64,000 bases of DNA from JAAYPI01 sp963668615 (GTDB taxonomy: Bacteria; Bacteroidota; Bacteroidia; Bacteroidales; Paludibacteraceae), in assembly GCA_963668615.2 (NCBI GenBank), contig CAXXCL010000003.1, positions 372,001-436,000 of the forward strand, read 5' to 3'. The notes below the pieces were generated by a model that was not told the DNA's origin, made no database searches, and saw only the letters and a program-made list of their open reading frames with translations. Below, one piece after another: positions 15,816 to 25,227 of the stretch. The position numbers were made by a program, and so were the translations under genes. The first letter of the stretch is position 1; every line of letters starts with the position of its first letter.

Positions 15816-17014
15816 TATCTTTCGTCTTTTTCTTCCGTTACTAAATTAGAATTATCATACTTCCAAAAAACAGAAGCCTTTTGCATATTTGCCTCCTTGA
15901 TTTCTTCTTCAGTTTTCTCTTTTAAAGAAAAAATTGTCGTAGACTTGAGAATCTTACTTTCACTTTTTTGGTAAGACTTTATTATACCTCGACAAAAGAA
16001 AAAGCAAAAGGCATAAAGTGCAACAACTAAAAGTTGCTTGTATAATTTATTTTTATTCATCTGATTGTCCACTTCTCTTATGACGTAAACGATTGCTATA
16101 GGCATAAAATAAGATCTAAAACGAGATAATAAATACCAATTTTGATAAAGTAGCACAACTATAAGAAAGAAAATCAGTACAAGAACAGAAAAAGAATCTT
16201 TCTTTTGAGATAATCCGTAATAATAAAGGCAATAGATAGCAAAGAAATACACAAAAAAGATAGTTTGCTGACGTCTTTCCACTTGAATATGAAATTCAAT
16301 TGATTTAACCGTAGTTTCATCTAAAGGGAGATAAAAGATAAATCCGAGTATAACATCTTTTATTGAAATAAGAGTAAACAAAAGCAAACAAATAAGGACG
16401 ATAATGTAATTCCGTTTTGTAGACTTCAACTGGTTAATATTGAATGCAAAAAAGGTTAGTAGACAGGCAAAAACAGCTGACTTATGAGTAAATACAGCTA
16501 AAATTGTTAAAAGAATATATTTAAAATACTTTTTATCTGAATAAGCCAAGAAACTCAGTATAAAGAAACAAACAGCAACAGTCTCCCTAAATTGAAAAAA
16601 CAACATGTTACAATCAAATAAAACGACAAGAAATAATGCGAAAGTTTTGTGTTTTTCTGTTCGTTCTAATAGTTTTGCTATTGTATAAAAATATAGAGTT
16701 GTTATAAGAAAAGAAAAAAACCAATAGCTACACCCAATATACTTAGCTATACTGCACAACATTACATATCCGATTTCGAAATCCTTAAATTGTGTCCCAT
16801 TTTTTAAAATAAAGCTAGGAGTTTCTATATTTTCAAAAAGCGGTATGTAAAGAGCAATATCAGGACCATAATAATATTTTATTGCGATGATGAAATAACT
16901 AATAAAAAATGCTAACTTGTACATTTGCATTTTCAATCTTTCTTGGTACGGAAATAAAAATTCCGCAAAAGAAAATACACAAAGAATAATTACCGGAAGT
17001 ATTATTAAAATCAT
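15815..17014 (-). CDS. wzy: Polysaccharide polymerase, EpsG/Wzy type
   Basis: 399 residues, about ten to twelve hydrophobic segments from residue 1 to ~345, then a charged cytoplasmic tail (EEEIKEAN...). The segment FAIKYYYGPD-IALYIPLFE in the first periplasmic loop, with Tyr, Gly and Asp near the membrane, matches EpsG-like polymerases that join repeat units in the periplasm. Assignment rests on topology and on its place next to the flippase; no catalytic motif proves it. Base composition is more AT-rich than proS beside it, as is usual for Wzy genes. Confidence 0.75.
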   Translation of the reverse strand: MILIILPVIILCVFSFAEFLFPYQERLKMQMYKLAFFISYFIIAIKYYYGPDIALYIPLFENIETPSFILKNGTQFKDFEIGYVMLCSIAKYIGCSYWFFSFLITTLYFYTIAKLLERTEKHKTFALFLVVLFDCNMLFFQFRETVAVCFFILSFLAYSDKKYFKYILLTILAVFTHKSAVFACLLTFFAFNINQLKSTKRNYIIVLICLLLFTLISIKDVILGFIFYLPLDETTVKSIEFHIQVERRQQTIFFVYFFAIYCLYYYGLSQKKDSFSVLVLIFFLIVVLLYQNWYLLSRFRSYFMPIAIVYVIREVDNQMNKNKLYKQLLVVALYAFCFFFCRGIIKSYQKSESKILKSTTIFSLKEKTEEEIKEANMQKASVFWKYDNSNLVTEEKDER

Positions 17015-17027
17015 ATTGTATTTCTTT

Positions 17028-18332
17028 TTATATCTTCTGATTTAAAGCCCGAGCAAATTTATCCTTTTCACTATTAAATTGAGTAATCACTAACATAAAC
17101 AAAATACTTTCGGCAGAACTTAGTGCTATTGATGAACCCATATCTCCCAAAGATTTTGCAAGTAACGTGGAAATCAATATATTAATTAACCCTGCTATGA
17201 ACACAAAAATAGTAAAATACTTTTCCTTTCCTATGTTTACTAAACCTACAACTCCAAATAGATAATTCAATCCACCAACAACAATTACAATCGTCAGTAT
17301 TCTTATATCTGTTGCGATTTGGGGGAAATCCTGACCCAAATAAATACGAATCATTCCATCACAAGTGCAAAAAACTATAATAGCCATCACTGCCAAAAAA
17401 ACTGTATAATACTTACTCGCCTTAGTAAATTGCAAAAAAGCAAGTTTCTTATTCTCAGCAAAATTTCTCCCAAAATGGGGAAAAAGAGCCTGCGATAAGG
17501 GACTTGCAATCATCTGGAACAACCGTAAAAACTTATCTGCCAGACCATAATATCCGACTAAAACATAATTGTTCGTCATAAATCCTAAAATAAGTACATT
17601 CGTTTCCCTGTACATCGAAATACCGACAGTAGACAAAAACAAAAACCAACCTTTTTTTATTTCAAAAAAAATTTCACTCATTTTAGGAATATACAAAACT
17701 AACTTATAGCGTTTTATTGCCAAATAAAATGCACCTAAGCCTCCTACAATATACCCTATTGACTGAAACAGTGTAATATAAACGTAATCAGAAATACCCC
17801 TGACAAAAATAAAAATAAAAACAATAGGAATAATGCGTGTTACGAGAGTAATGATGGTAATAAATTTCATTTCTTCCATACCCTGAAAAATCCAAGTAGG
17901 ATAAAATGACTGTCCAATAAAAACGCCTATTCCACACAAAATGAGGACACTATGTTTGTTAAATTGAGGAACAATTGCAACACACAAAAGCAAAACCATC
18001 AAACTTGCTAACGCAAAAATCAATCGACTTGCCGTAACGGTATAAAATAACTTAGAAATATATTGCTTATCTCCTTTATGAATAGAAACATCTTTTGTGG
18101 CAGAAAAATCATACCCATAATTAACGACTAACAAAAAATAGCCAATAAAAGTCCACGCAAAAATGTAAATACCATAATACTCCGCACCCAAAACGCGAAT
18201 CAAATAAGGTATTAAAACAAAAGGAGCAAGTAAGTTCACTCCATTCATAAGCGTGAGAGCCAAAATATTCTCCCCTACTTTTTTTTGTTTTTTATTATTG
18301 GCGACGTTTTTTAGTGTGTCTTTTATAGCCAT
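17028..18332 (-). CDS. wzx: Polysaccharide flippase, Wzx/RfbX type
   Basis: About 434 residues and some twelve membrane segments with MOP-superfamily features: GENILALTLMNGVNLLAPFV, IPYLIRVLGAEYYGIYIFAWTFIGYF, WIFQGMEEMKFI, and a Phe-rich middle with HFGR after SQALFPHFG. It moves lipid-linked repeat units across the inner membrane. I take ATG 18332 (MAIKDTL): the longer frame from 18362 would overlap the end of proS. The gap to proS is then 13 nt. Confidence 0.85.
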   Translation of the reverse strand: MAIKDTLKNVANNKKQKKVGENILALTLMNGVNLLAPFVLIPYLIRVLGAEYYGIYIFAWTFIGYFLLVVNYGYDFSATKDVSIHKGDKQYISKLFYTVTASRLIFALASLMVLLLCVAIVPQFNKHSVLILCGIGVFIGQSFYPTWIFQGMEEMKFITIITLVTRIIPIVFIFIFVRGISDYVYITLFQSIGYIVGGLGAFYLAIKRYKLVLYIPKMSEIFFEIKKGWFLFLSTVGISMYRETNVLILGFMTNNYVLVGYYGLADKFLRLFQMIASPLSQALFPHFGRNFAENKKLAFLQFTKASKYYTVFLAVMAIIVFCTCDGMIRIYLGQDFPQIATDIRILTIVIVVGGLNYLFGVVGLVNIGKEKYFTIFVFIAGLINILISTLLAKSLGDMGSSIALSSAESILFMLVITQFNSEKDKFARALNQKI

Positions 18333-18345
18333 TATCTGTATTAGC

Positions 18346-19827
18346 TTAATACGATCTCGCAAAAATTACACGTTGTGCCGATGGTTTTCCGGTCACCATA
18401 CATTTTCCGGGAATTTTTTCTCCTTCAAACGGAATACAACGAATGGTCGCTTTTGTTTCTTCTTTTATTTTTTCTTCCGTTTCAGTTGTTCCATCCCAAT
18501 GGGCCAGAATAAAACCTCCCTCTTCAATTTTTTCTTTAAATTCGTCGTAGGAATCTACTTTAATGGTACGTGCATTTCTATACAATTTTGCCTTATTCAA
18601 TATGTTTTCTTGAATCTCAACCAATAAATCTTTGACATACAAATCAATTCCATCGCATGTTACGGTCTGTTTTTCAAGGGTATCACGACGCATAACTTCC
18701 ATCGTATTGTTTTCTAAATCACGACCGCCCATTACCAAGCGAACAGGAACTCCCTTTAACTCGTACTCCGCAAATTTAAAACCCGGACGTTTGTTATCAG
18801 AATTATCATATTTCACACTAATGCCCAGTGCTTTCAACCTAACAACAAGGTCTTTTACCTTAGCATCAATTTGATCCAGTTGATCTTGACTTTTGTAAAT
18901 AGGCACAATGACTACCTGAATAGGAGCTAATTTTGGAGGAATAACCAATCCGTTATCATCACTATGAGTCATGATAAGAGCTCCCATCAAACGAGTAGAA
19001 ACGCCCCATGATGTTGCCCAAACATATTCTTGTTTATTTTCTTTGTTGATAAACTGAACATCAAAGGCTTTGGCAAAATTCTGACCTAAAAAGTGTGAAG
19101 TACCTGATTGCAAAGCTTTTCCATCTTGCATCATGGCCTCAATAGTATATGTTTCTATCGCTCCGGCAAAACGTTCATTAGGAGTTTTAACTCCCTTAAT
19201 AACAGGAACTGCCATATAATTTTCAGCAAATTCAGCATAAATGTTTAACATTCTAAGAGATTCTTCTTCGGCTTCCTCACGTGTAGCGTGTGCCGTGTGC
19301 CCTTCTTGCCATAAAAATTCTGCTGTACGCAAAAACAATCTGGTACGCATCTCCCAACGAAATACATTAGCCCATTGATTGCAAAGAATAGGAAGATCTC
19401 TATAGGACTGAATCCAATTCTTATAGGTGCTCCAAATGATTGTTTCTGAAGTTGGACGAATAATCAATTCTTCTTCTAGTTTGGCAGCAGGATCGACAAT
19501 GACACCGGAACCATCTTCCGCATTTTTCAAACGGTAATGAGTTACTACGGCACATTCTTTGGCAAATCCTTCGACATGTTCAGCTTCACGACTCAGAAAG
19601 GACTTCGGGATTAGCAAGGGGAAATACGCATTCACATGCCCTGTTTCTTTGAACATCGTATCTAACTGACGTTGTATATTTTCCCAAATGGCATACCCGT
19701 AAGGCTTAATAACCATACACCCTCTCACCGCAGATTGCTCTGCCAAATCGGCTTTTACTACCAAGTCGTTGTACCATTGCGAATAATTTTCACTTCGCTT
19801 GGTTAATTCTTTCAATTCCTTTGCCAT
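18346..19827 (-). CDS. proS: Prolyl-tRNA synthetase, short (archaeal/eukaryal-like) form
   Basis: 493 residues, the size of the ProRS type without the bacterial editing insertion. Class II motifs: RPTSETIIWSTYKNWIQSYRDLP (motif 2 region begins with RPTSE), VFRWEMRTRLFLRTAEFLWQEGHTAH, and GVSTRLMGALIMTHSDDNGLVIPP (motif 3), then the anticodon-binding and zinc-like C-terminal domains ending FARSY. It charges tRNA-Pro. A TAACTTTG -7 box lies just upstream, and the polysaccharide genes follow closely on the same strand, so this may head that operon. Confidence 0.95.
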   Translation of the reverse strand: MAKELKELTKRSENYSQWYNDLVVKADLAEQSAVRGCMVIKPYGYAIWENIQRQLDTMFKETGHVNAYFPLLIPKSFLSREAEHVEGFAKECAVVTHYRLKNAEDGSGVIVDPAAKLEEELIIRPTSETIIWSTYKNWIQSYRDLPILCNQWANVFRWEMRTRLFLRTAEFLWQEGHTAHATREEAEEESLRMLNIYAEFAENYMAVPVIKGVKTPNERFAGAIETYTIEAMMQDGKALQSGTSHFLGQNFAKAFDVQFINKENKQEYVWATSWGVSTRLMGALIMTHSDDNGLVIPPKLAPIQVVIVPIYKSQDQLDQIDAKVKDLVVRLKALGISVKYDNSDNKRPGFKFAEYELKGVPVRLVMGGRDLENNTMEVMRRDTLEKQTVTCDGIDLYVKDLLVEIQENILNKAKLYRNARTIKVDSYDEFKEKIEEGGFILAHWDGTTETEEKIKEETKATIRCIPFEGEKIPGKCMVTGKPSAQRVIFARSY

Positions 19828-19855
19828 ACTTTTATCAAGAATTTTTATTGGAATG

Positions 19856-19863
19856 CAAAGTTA
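19856..19863 (-). promoter_or_regulatory. -7 box upstream of proS
   Basis: TAACTTTG on the minus strand, 28 nt before the proS ATG, matches TAnnTTTG; no clear TTG was found at the expected -33 position. It is the only evident promoter for proS and the polysaccharide genes behind it. Confidence 0.55.
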
Positions 19864-20032
19864 ATAAAAATTAAGAATTTGTACTCCGTTCGGTATAAAA
19901 ATTCCATTTCAAATGGTAATAGCTCGATCATAGTATGTACCACCATATTAATAATTTCAGGGCAATCAGTTTTTCATCATTGTTTCAAACAAACTTCAAC
20001 AGTTCTCGCAAAAATAACACAGCAAAAGATTA

Positions 20033-20063
20033 TTGTATAAATCCTCATTTTTATCTACATTTG
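20033..20063 (+). promoter_or_regulatory. Promoter deciding the ABC-F start
   Basis: TTG (20033-20035), 20 nt, TACATTTG (20056-20063). Transcription should begin near 20070, so in-frame ATGs further upstream (such as 19935) cannot be the start; the GTG at 20088 is the first fitting codon. Confidence 0.75.
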
Positions 20064-20087
20064 CTTTCTACTTTAACTAAAAAACTT

Positions 20088-21959
20088 GTGGCGCTAATAA
20101 ATTATTTACAAATAGAGAATTTAAGTAAACGGTTTGGTGATTTGCTTTTGTTCGAAGAGCTAAGCATGGACTTAAGTGAAAGTCAACGAATTGCTCTCAT
20201 TGCTAAAAATGGTGCCGGAAAATCTACATTGCTTAATATAATTGCGGGAAAAGAATCTTCTGATGAAGGCAAAATAACCTTTCGGCGAGACATCAAGATT
20301 GCTTTTCTTGAACAAGACCCAAAATACAATCCGGGAAGTACGATCTTAGATACCTTCTTTAGCTCTGAAAATGAAATTATCCGATTAATAGGTCGTTATG
20401 AGGCATTAGTATCCAAAGAGGAAGAGTTACACACAGAGGAGTTTCAAACCATTTTGGAACAAATGGAAATTCACAAAGCTTGGGACTATGAAATTAAAAT
20501 AAAACAAATACTTGCTCAATTAAAAATAACCGACTTTGATAAAAAAATAGGTACTTTATCAGGTGGACAATTGAAACGCGTAGCTTTGGCAAACGCTTTG
20601 ATAACAGAGCCCGATTTGTTGATTTTGGATGAACCTACTAACCATCTGGATTTGGAAATGACAGAATGGTTGGAAGATTATTTAATTCGTTCAGGGCTAA
20701 CGCTTTTAATGGTTACCCATGACCGCTATTTTTTGGACAGAGTTTGTACGGAAATAATAGAGATTGACCAACAAAAAGCTTTTTCATACAAAGGAAATTA
20801 CAGCTATTATTTGGAAAAAAGACAAGAAAGAATAGACTCTTTTAATGCAGAACTAGCTCGTGCCAATAATTTGTTTCGGAAAGAATTGGATTGGATGAGA
20901 AGACAGCCCCAAGCTCGTGCCACAAAAGCAAGAAGCAGAATTGATGCCTTTTCTGACTTGGAAAAAAAGGTTTCGCAAAAAAGGCAGGACGATTCGGTAA
21001 AGCTAAACGTCAAATCATCTTACATCGGCTCTAAAATTTTCGAAGCAAAATATATCAGCAAAAATTTTGGAAAATACAAATTATTAGACAATTTTTACTA
21101 CAATTTTTCCCGCTATGAAAAAATGGGAATTATTGGAAAAAATGGAACAGGCAAATCCACCTTTCTGAAAATTTTATTAGGTTTGATAAAACCGGATAGT
21201 GGCACTATTGACATTGGAGAAACAGTGGTTTTTGGCTATTACAGTCAAGATGGTTTACAATTCGACGAGCAAATGAAAGTAATTGATGTTGTTCGTGACA
21301 TTGCTGAAGAAATAAATATTGGAGACGGAAAAAAGCTAAGTGCTTCGCAATTTTTGCAACATTTTCTGTTTACTCCCGAAACCCAGTATAATTACGTTTA
21401 TAAACTCAGTGGAGGGGAAAAACGCAGACTTTATCTTTGTACGGTACTAATGAAAAATCCAAATTTTTTGGTACTGGACGAACCTACAAACGACCTTGAC
21501 ATTGTAACATTAAATGTATTGGAAGAGTACCTGCTAAATTTCAAAGGTTGCGTTATTGTGGTATCGCATGACAGGTATTTTATGGATAAAATTGCCGATC
21601 ATCTACTGGTTTTTGAAGGCGATGCTAAAATAAAGGATTTTCCCGGAAATTACACTGACTACAGAGAATGGAAAAATGAACAGGAAGAAATAAAAGTTCA
21701 ACAATCCAAACCAAAAATCGCCGAAGAGAAAAGAGTTTCAACACGCCAACGAAAATTGAGTTTTTCTGAACAACGCGAATTTGATGAACTGGAAAAAAAT
21801 ATTGCCACGTTAGAAGATGAGAAAAAAACTATAGAAAAAGCTTTTGATGAAGGGCTTATTGCACAAAACGATATTATAGCAAAATCGGAACGGATAGCTG
21901 AACTTATCGATATCATCGATGAAAAAACAATGCGATGGTTAGAGTTAAGTGAAATATAA
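20088..21959 (+). CDS. ABC-F family ATPase (Uup/EttA type)
   Basis: About 623 residues from a GTG start at 20088 (VALINYLQIENLSKRFG). Two nucleotide-binding domains: first with AKNGAGKSTLLN (Walker A), LSGGQLKRVALANAL (signature), LLILDEPTNHLDLEM (Walker B); then the charged interdomain linker; second with GKNGTGKSTFLK, LSGGEKRRLYLC and LVLDEPTNDLDIVT. The C-terminus is a charged coiled coil (LDEKTMRWLEL end), as in Uup. Cytosolic, ribosome- or DNA-associated; no membrane segments. Probably Uup-like by the C-terminal coiled coil. The next gene starts 19 nt downstream. Confidence 0.9.
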   Translation: MALINYLQIENLSKRFGDLLLFEELSMDLSESQRIALIAKNGAGKSTLLNIIAGKESSDEGKITFRRDIKIAFLEQDPKYNPGSTILDTFFSSENEIIRLIGRYEALVSKEEELHTEEFQTILEQMEIHKAWDYEIKIKQILAQLKITDFDKKIGTLSGGQLKRVALANALITEPDLLILDEPTNHLDLEMTEWLEDYLIRSGLTLLMVTHDRYFLDRVCTEIIEIDQQKAFSYKGNYSYYLEKRQERIDSFNAELARANNLFRKELDWMRRQPQARATKARSRIDAFSDLEKKVSQKRQDDSVKLNVKSSYIGSKIFEAKYISKNFGKYKLLDNFYYNFSRYEKMGIIGKNGTGKSTFLKILLGLIKPDSGTIDIGETVVFGYYSQDGLQFDEQMKVIDVVRDIAEEINIGDGKKLSASQFLQHFLFTPETQYNYVYKLSGGEKRRLYLCTVLMKNPNFLVLDEPTNDLDIVTLNVLEEYLLNFKGCVIVVSHDRYFMDKIADHLLVFEGDAKIKDFPGNYTDYREWKNEQEEIKVQQSKPKIAEEKRVSTRQRKLSFSEQREFDELEKNIATLEDEKKTIEKAFDEGLIAQNDIIAKSERIAELIDIIDEKTMRWLELSEI

Positions 21960-21978
21960 ATAACCAAAACTATATACT

Positions 21979-23571
21979 ATGAAAAAAGCATGTAATCTTT
22001 TATGGATGTTAGCAACAATGTTTGCTTTATTAAGCTTTTCTTCTTGTGAGAAGGAAGAATTGACCTATACGGTGATTATTAATCCATCTCAAAATGGCAC
22101 AATTAATGTTTCAAGCAATGGAACATCTGTTACAAGTGGAACTAAAATAAAAGCCGGATCTGAAATTAAAGTGTCTACTACTCCTAATGACGGATATGAA
22201 TTAGCGACACTAAATGTTGATTCAATTTTTACATTATCAAATAATGTGTCAATTGTAGCAACTTTTGCAAAACTATACACAGTATCAATACAAACAACAA
22301 CAAATGGAACGGTTACGGTAAAAAATGGAACAAAGGTAATTACAAACGGAACCAGATTGTCTAAGGGAACATCTTTAACCATAACGACAACCCCTGCCGA
22401 TAATTATTGGATAGATAGTTTAAATATATCTTCTCCCTTTACCTTAACTCAAGACACCACCATTATTGCTACTTTCAAGCCTATCATAAGACACACGGTT
22501 ACCATTATTACACCAACGGGTGGATCTCTTACGGTGTTGCACGGCACAGAAGAAATTACCAATGGAATGGAAGTTGTCGAAAATTCCGACATTTCCCTTT
22601 CGGCTCTTTCTGATGCAGGTTACGTGTTTAGTAGATTTAATGTATCACCACATTTTAAACTAACGCAAGACACAACTATTACCGCGACATTTGATCCTAT
22701 AGCAACAAAATATGTTATAGCCAACTACAACATTCGCTACTACAATTCGGGTGACACGGGAAACAAAGCTTGGAGTGTGCGTAAATCAAAACTATTCGAA
22801 ATGATTCGCAAATATAACTTTGACATTTGCGGTATAGAAGAGATGACATCTACTCAATCGGCTGATTTTGTTTCTACATTAACCGAATATACGTATATCG
22901 GCTATGGACGTGATAATGGAAAGGAAAATTCAAATGGCGGTTCAGGAGAACAAACAGGATTAATCTTCAAGAAAGATCGGTACAATTTATTAGATAGCGG
23001 ACGTATTTTCTTATCTAGTACACCAACCGTTGCATCTAAATTAGCTACTTCAACTTTCAACCGTATGGTAACATGGGTTAAATTGGAAGATGTTAATACA
23101 AGTAAAGTATTTTTCTTTTTTGCCACTCATTTTGATAATCCGATTACTCAAACAGGTATTAATACACGTTCGGCACAAGCAGATATTGCCATTACGCAAG
23201 TACAAGCGATGGCAGGAACCGACCCATTATTTTTTGTAGGCGATTTCAACTGTGAACCCGATGAACCTGCTTATACAAAACTTTCAGCAGTATGGTCTGA
23301 TGCTTACTCATCATCTGAAACGCCTATACAGGGAGGTTATGAAGCAAATGTTGCAGGCAGTCTAAACGATATCCTTTACGGAGGAGAAGGGTATACATAT
23401 ACAGGGTTATATAGTTCTTCCGATTCATATCCGAAACGAATTGATTACGTTCTTTTCTCCAGTGATAAAATAACCGTAAAATCGTACAATGCACCTAATG
23501 AAACACGTGGTTTAACTACTTATCCGTCAGACCATTTACCGGTAGTAACAGAGTGTATTTTCAAAAATTAA
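21979..23571 (+). CDS. Lipoprotein: three InlB-type repeats plus EEP-family nuclease/phosphatase
   Basis: 530 residues with a lipoprotein signal (SFSSC, lipid Cys at ~23). Residues ~30-240 are three ~70-residue repeats of the divergent InlB B-repeat type, each opening YTV/HTV-x-I and closing with I-x-ATF; residues ~245-530 are an endonuclease/exonuclease/phosphatase domain with NYNIRYYN, CGIEEM, FATHFDN, FVGDFNCEPDEP and SDHLPV, i.e. all catalytic Asn, Glu, His, Asp/Asn and Asp-His positions. Surface or periplasmic nuclease or phosphodiesterase is likely. The repeats usually mediate surface display or binding. Ends at a strong terminator. Confidence 0.85.
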   Translation: MKKACNLLWMLATMFALLSFSSCEKEELTYTVIINPSQNGTINVSSNGTSVTSGTKIKAGSEIKVSTTPNDGYELATLNVDSIFTLSNNVSIVATFAKLYTVSIQTTTNGTVTVKNGTKVITNGTRLSKGTSLTITTTPADNYWIDSLNISSPFTLTQDTTIIATFKPIIRHTVTIITPTGGSLTVLHGTEEITNGMEVVENSDISLSALSDAGYVFSRFNVSPHFKLTQDTTITATFDPIATKYVIANYNIRYYNSGDTGNKAWSVRKSKLFEMIRKYNFDICGIEEMTSTQSADFVSTLTEYTYIGYGRDNGKENSNGGSGEQTGLIFKKDRYNLLDSGRIFLSSTPTVASKLATSTFNRMVTWVKLEDVNTSKVFFFFATHFDNPITQTGINTRSAQADIAITQVQAMAGTDPLFFVGDFNCEPDEPAYTKLSAVWSDAYSSSETPIQGGYEANVAGSLNDILYGGEGYTYTGLYSSSDSYPKRIDYVLFSSDKITVKSYNAPNETRGLTTYPSDHLPVVTECIFKN

Positions 23572-23612
23572 AGTATAATCGCAAACTTTAAAAAAGTATA
23601 TTGTTACCTAAC

Positions 23613-23652
23613 AGAACCCCCCAATAGAAGAATTTTTCTATTGGGGGGTTCT
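23613..23652. terminator. Bidirectional Rho-independent terminator
   Basis: AGAACCCCCCAATAGAA pairs perfectly with TTCTATTGGGGGGTTCT (17 bp, 6-nt loop GAATTT) between convergent genes ending at 23571 (+) and 23675 (-). Confidence 0.9.
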
Positions 23653-23674
23653 ACTTTTCTACTATTTGCAATTT

Positions 23675-24700
23675 CTATTTCTTACCTGCCAAATGCTGTT
23701 CCCACTTCCACGCCGAAAGTAAAGTTTCTTCAAGTGTCTTGGTAGCTTTCCATCCAAGTTCCTGATTGGCATATGTTGCATCAGCCCATACTTTTTCAAT
23801 ATCCCCTGCTCGCTTTCCTACAATTTTATAATTCAATTTTATGCCAGTAACCTTTTCAAACATTTCAACTAATTCGAGAACAGAAAGACCTTTTCCAGTG
23901 CCAATATTGAAAACCTCCGTAGCTGATTTTCCTTTGTTTTCCAACATTCTTTTTACGGCTATAACATGAGCTTTTGCCAAATCTACAACATGTATGTAAT
24001 CACGAATACAAGATCCATCAGGAGTATTATAATCATTGCCAAAGACACTTAATTGCTCACGTATTCCAATAGCAGTTTGCGTGATAAATGGCATCAAATT
24101 TTGAGGAACACCATTTGGCAACTCCCCTATCTCAGCACTTTCATGTGCTCCTACCGGATTAAAATATCTAAGTAAAATAGCTCGAATAGTATTGTCTGCA
24201 TTTACAGTATCCGTTATAATCTCCTCACAAATCTGTTTTGTATTGCCATAGGGAGATAAAGCAGGTTTAATAGGCGATTGCTCCGTTACAGGCAACACAT
24301 CCGGTTGTCCGTAGACTGTACAAGAGGATGAAAAAACAATATTTTTAATACCATATGCAGGCATCAACTGCAATATGTTCATTAATGAAACTAAATTGTT
24401 TCTATAATAGAAAAGAGGCTTTGTCATTGATTCACCAACAGCTTTACTCGCTGCAAAATGGATAACAGCTTCTATACCTTTATGTTTTTTGAAAACGCTT
24501 TCTAAATCAATAATATTTTTACAATCAATCTGTTCAAAAGCTGGTTCAATACCTGTTATTTTTTTTATACCCCGCAAAACTGCTTTTGTAGAATTAGACA
24601 AGTCATCAACAATAACGACCTCAAAACCTGCATTTTGTAATTCTACAACTGTATGAGAACCGATATATCCGGTTCCACCTGTAACTAATATCTTAGACAT
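23675..24700 (-). CDS. galE: UDP-glucose 4-epimerase
   Basis: About 341 residues from ATG 24700 (MSKILVTGGTGYIGSHTVVEL), chosen because the promoter -7 box lies at 24718-24725, inside the longer frame. Features: GGTGYIGSH, VDDLSNS, IHFAASKAVGES, FSSSCTVYG, SPYGNTKQICEEI (Tyr-x3-Lys), RYFNPVGAHESAEIGE and the YNTPDGSCIRDYIHV loop diagnostic for GalE. It interconverts UDP-glucose and UDP-galactose, supplying polysaccharide synthesis. Divergent from ruvX. Confidence 0.94.
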   Translation of the reverse strand: MSKILVTGGTGYIGSHTVVELQNAGFEVVIVDDLSNSTKAVLRGIKKITGIEPAFEQIDCKNIIDLESVFKKHKGIEAVIHFAASKAVGESMTKPLFYYRNNLVSLMNILQLMPAYGIKNIVFSSSCTVYGQPDVLPVTEQSPIKPALSPYGNTKQICEEIITDTVNADNTIRAILLRYFNPVGAHESAEIGELPNGVPQNLMPFITQTAIGIREQLSVFGNDYNTPDGSCIRDYIHVVDLAKAHVIAVKRMLENKGKSATEVFNIGTGKGLSVLELVEMFEKVTGIKLNYKIVGKRAGDIEKVWADATYANQELGWKATKTLEETLLSAWKWEQHLAGKK

Positions 24701-24717
24701 ACACATTATATTTTGGA

Positions 24718-24748
24718 CAAAAGTAACTCTTTTTTGGAGATATTCAAA
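24718..24748 (-). promoter_or_regulatory. galE promoter
   Basis: Minus strand TTTG (24748-24745), 19 nt, TACTTTTG (24725-24718); the galE ATG follows 17 nt later. Confidence 0.8.
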
Positions 24749-24756
24749 CAAACGAA

Positions 24757-24788
24757 TTTGCTTCTTTGTCAGTTTATAGCTACTTTTG
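24757..24788 (+). promoter_or_regulatory. ruvX-def promoter
   Basis: TTTG (24757-24760), 20 nt, TACTTTTG (24781-24788), 10 nt before the ATG at 24799: nearly leaderless mRNA. The -33 boxes of this and the galE promoter are only 8 nt apart, back to back. Confidence 0.8.
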
Positions 24789-24798
24789 ACACAAAATT

Positions 24799-25212
24799 AT
24801 GGGAAGAATTTTATCCATTGACTACGGCAGAAAGCGTGTTGGCATTGCAGTAACAGACACACTGCAAATCATTGCAAATGGGCTTACTACCATTGCAACC
24901 AAAGATATTTTGATCTTTTTAGAAAAATATCTTTCTTCTGAAGAAGTTGAAAAGGTAATTATTGGATTGCCTAAGCAAATGAATAATGAACCGTCAGAAT
25001 CAATGAAATACATTACCCCGTTTGTCAGTTCTTTCAAAAAGAAGTTTCCGACAATGCCTATTGAATTTGTTGACGAACGTTTCACATCAGTGTTAGCACA
25101 CAGAACAATGTTGGAAGCAGGTTTAAAGAAAAAAGACAGACAAAACAAGGCATTGGTCGATGAAATTAGTGCAACTATAATTTTACAAACTTATTTGGAA
25201 AGTAAGCGATAA
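24799..25212 (+). CDS. ruvX: YqgF/RuvX-family putative Holliday junction resolvase
   Basis: 137 residues with RNase H-like fold: GRILSIDYGRKRVGIAVTD (first catalytic Asp), IIGLPKQMNNEPSE, VDERFTSVLAH (Glu) and KALVDEISATIILQTYLE (last Asp). Family members act on Holliday junctions or in 16S rRNA maturation (YqgF). 15 nt upstream of def and surely cotranscribed. Confidence 0.9.
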   Translation: MGRILSIDYGRKRVGIAVTDTLQIIANGLTTIATKDILIFLEKYLSSEEVEKVIIGLPKQMNNEPSESMKYITPFVSSFKKKFPTMPIEFVDERFTSVLAHRTMLEAGLKKKDRQNKALVDEISATIILQTYLESKR

Positions 25213-25227
25213 CTAAATTTAACAAAT

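Noticed and set aside
19935..20087. Upstream ATG start for the ABC-F gene
   Set aside because: Adds 51 residues without family similarity and lies ahead of a well-formed promoter; GTG at 20088 fits better.
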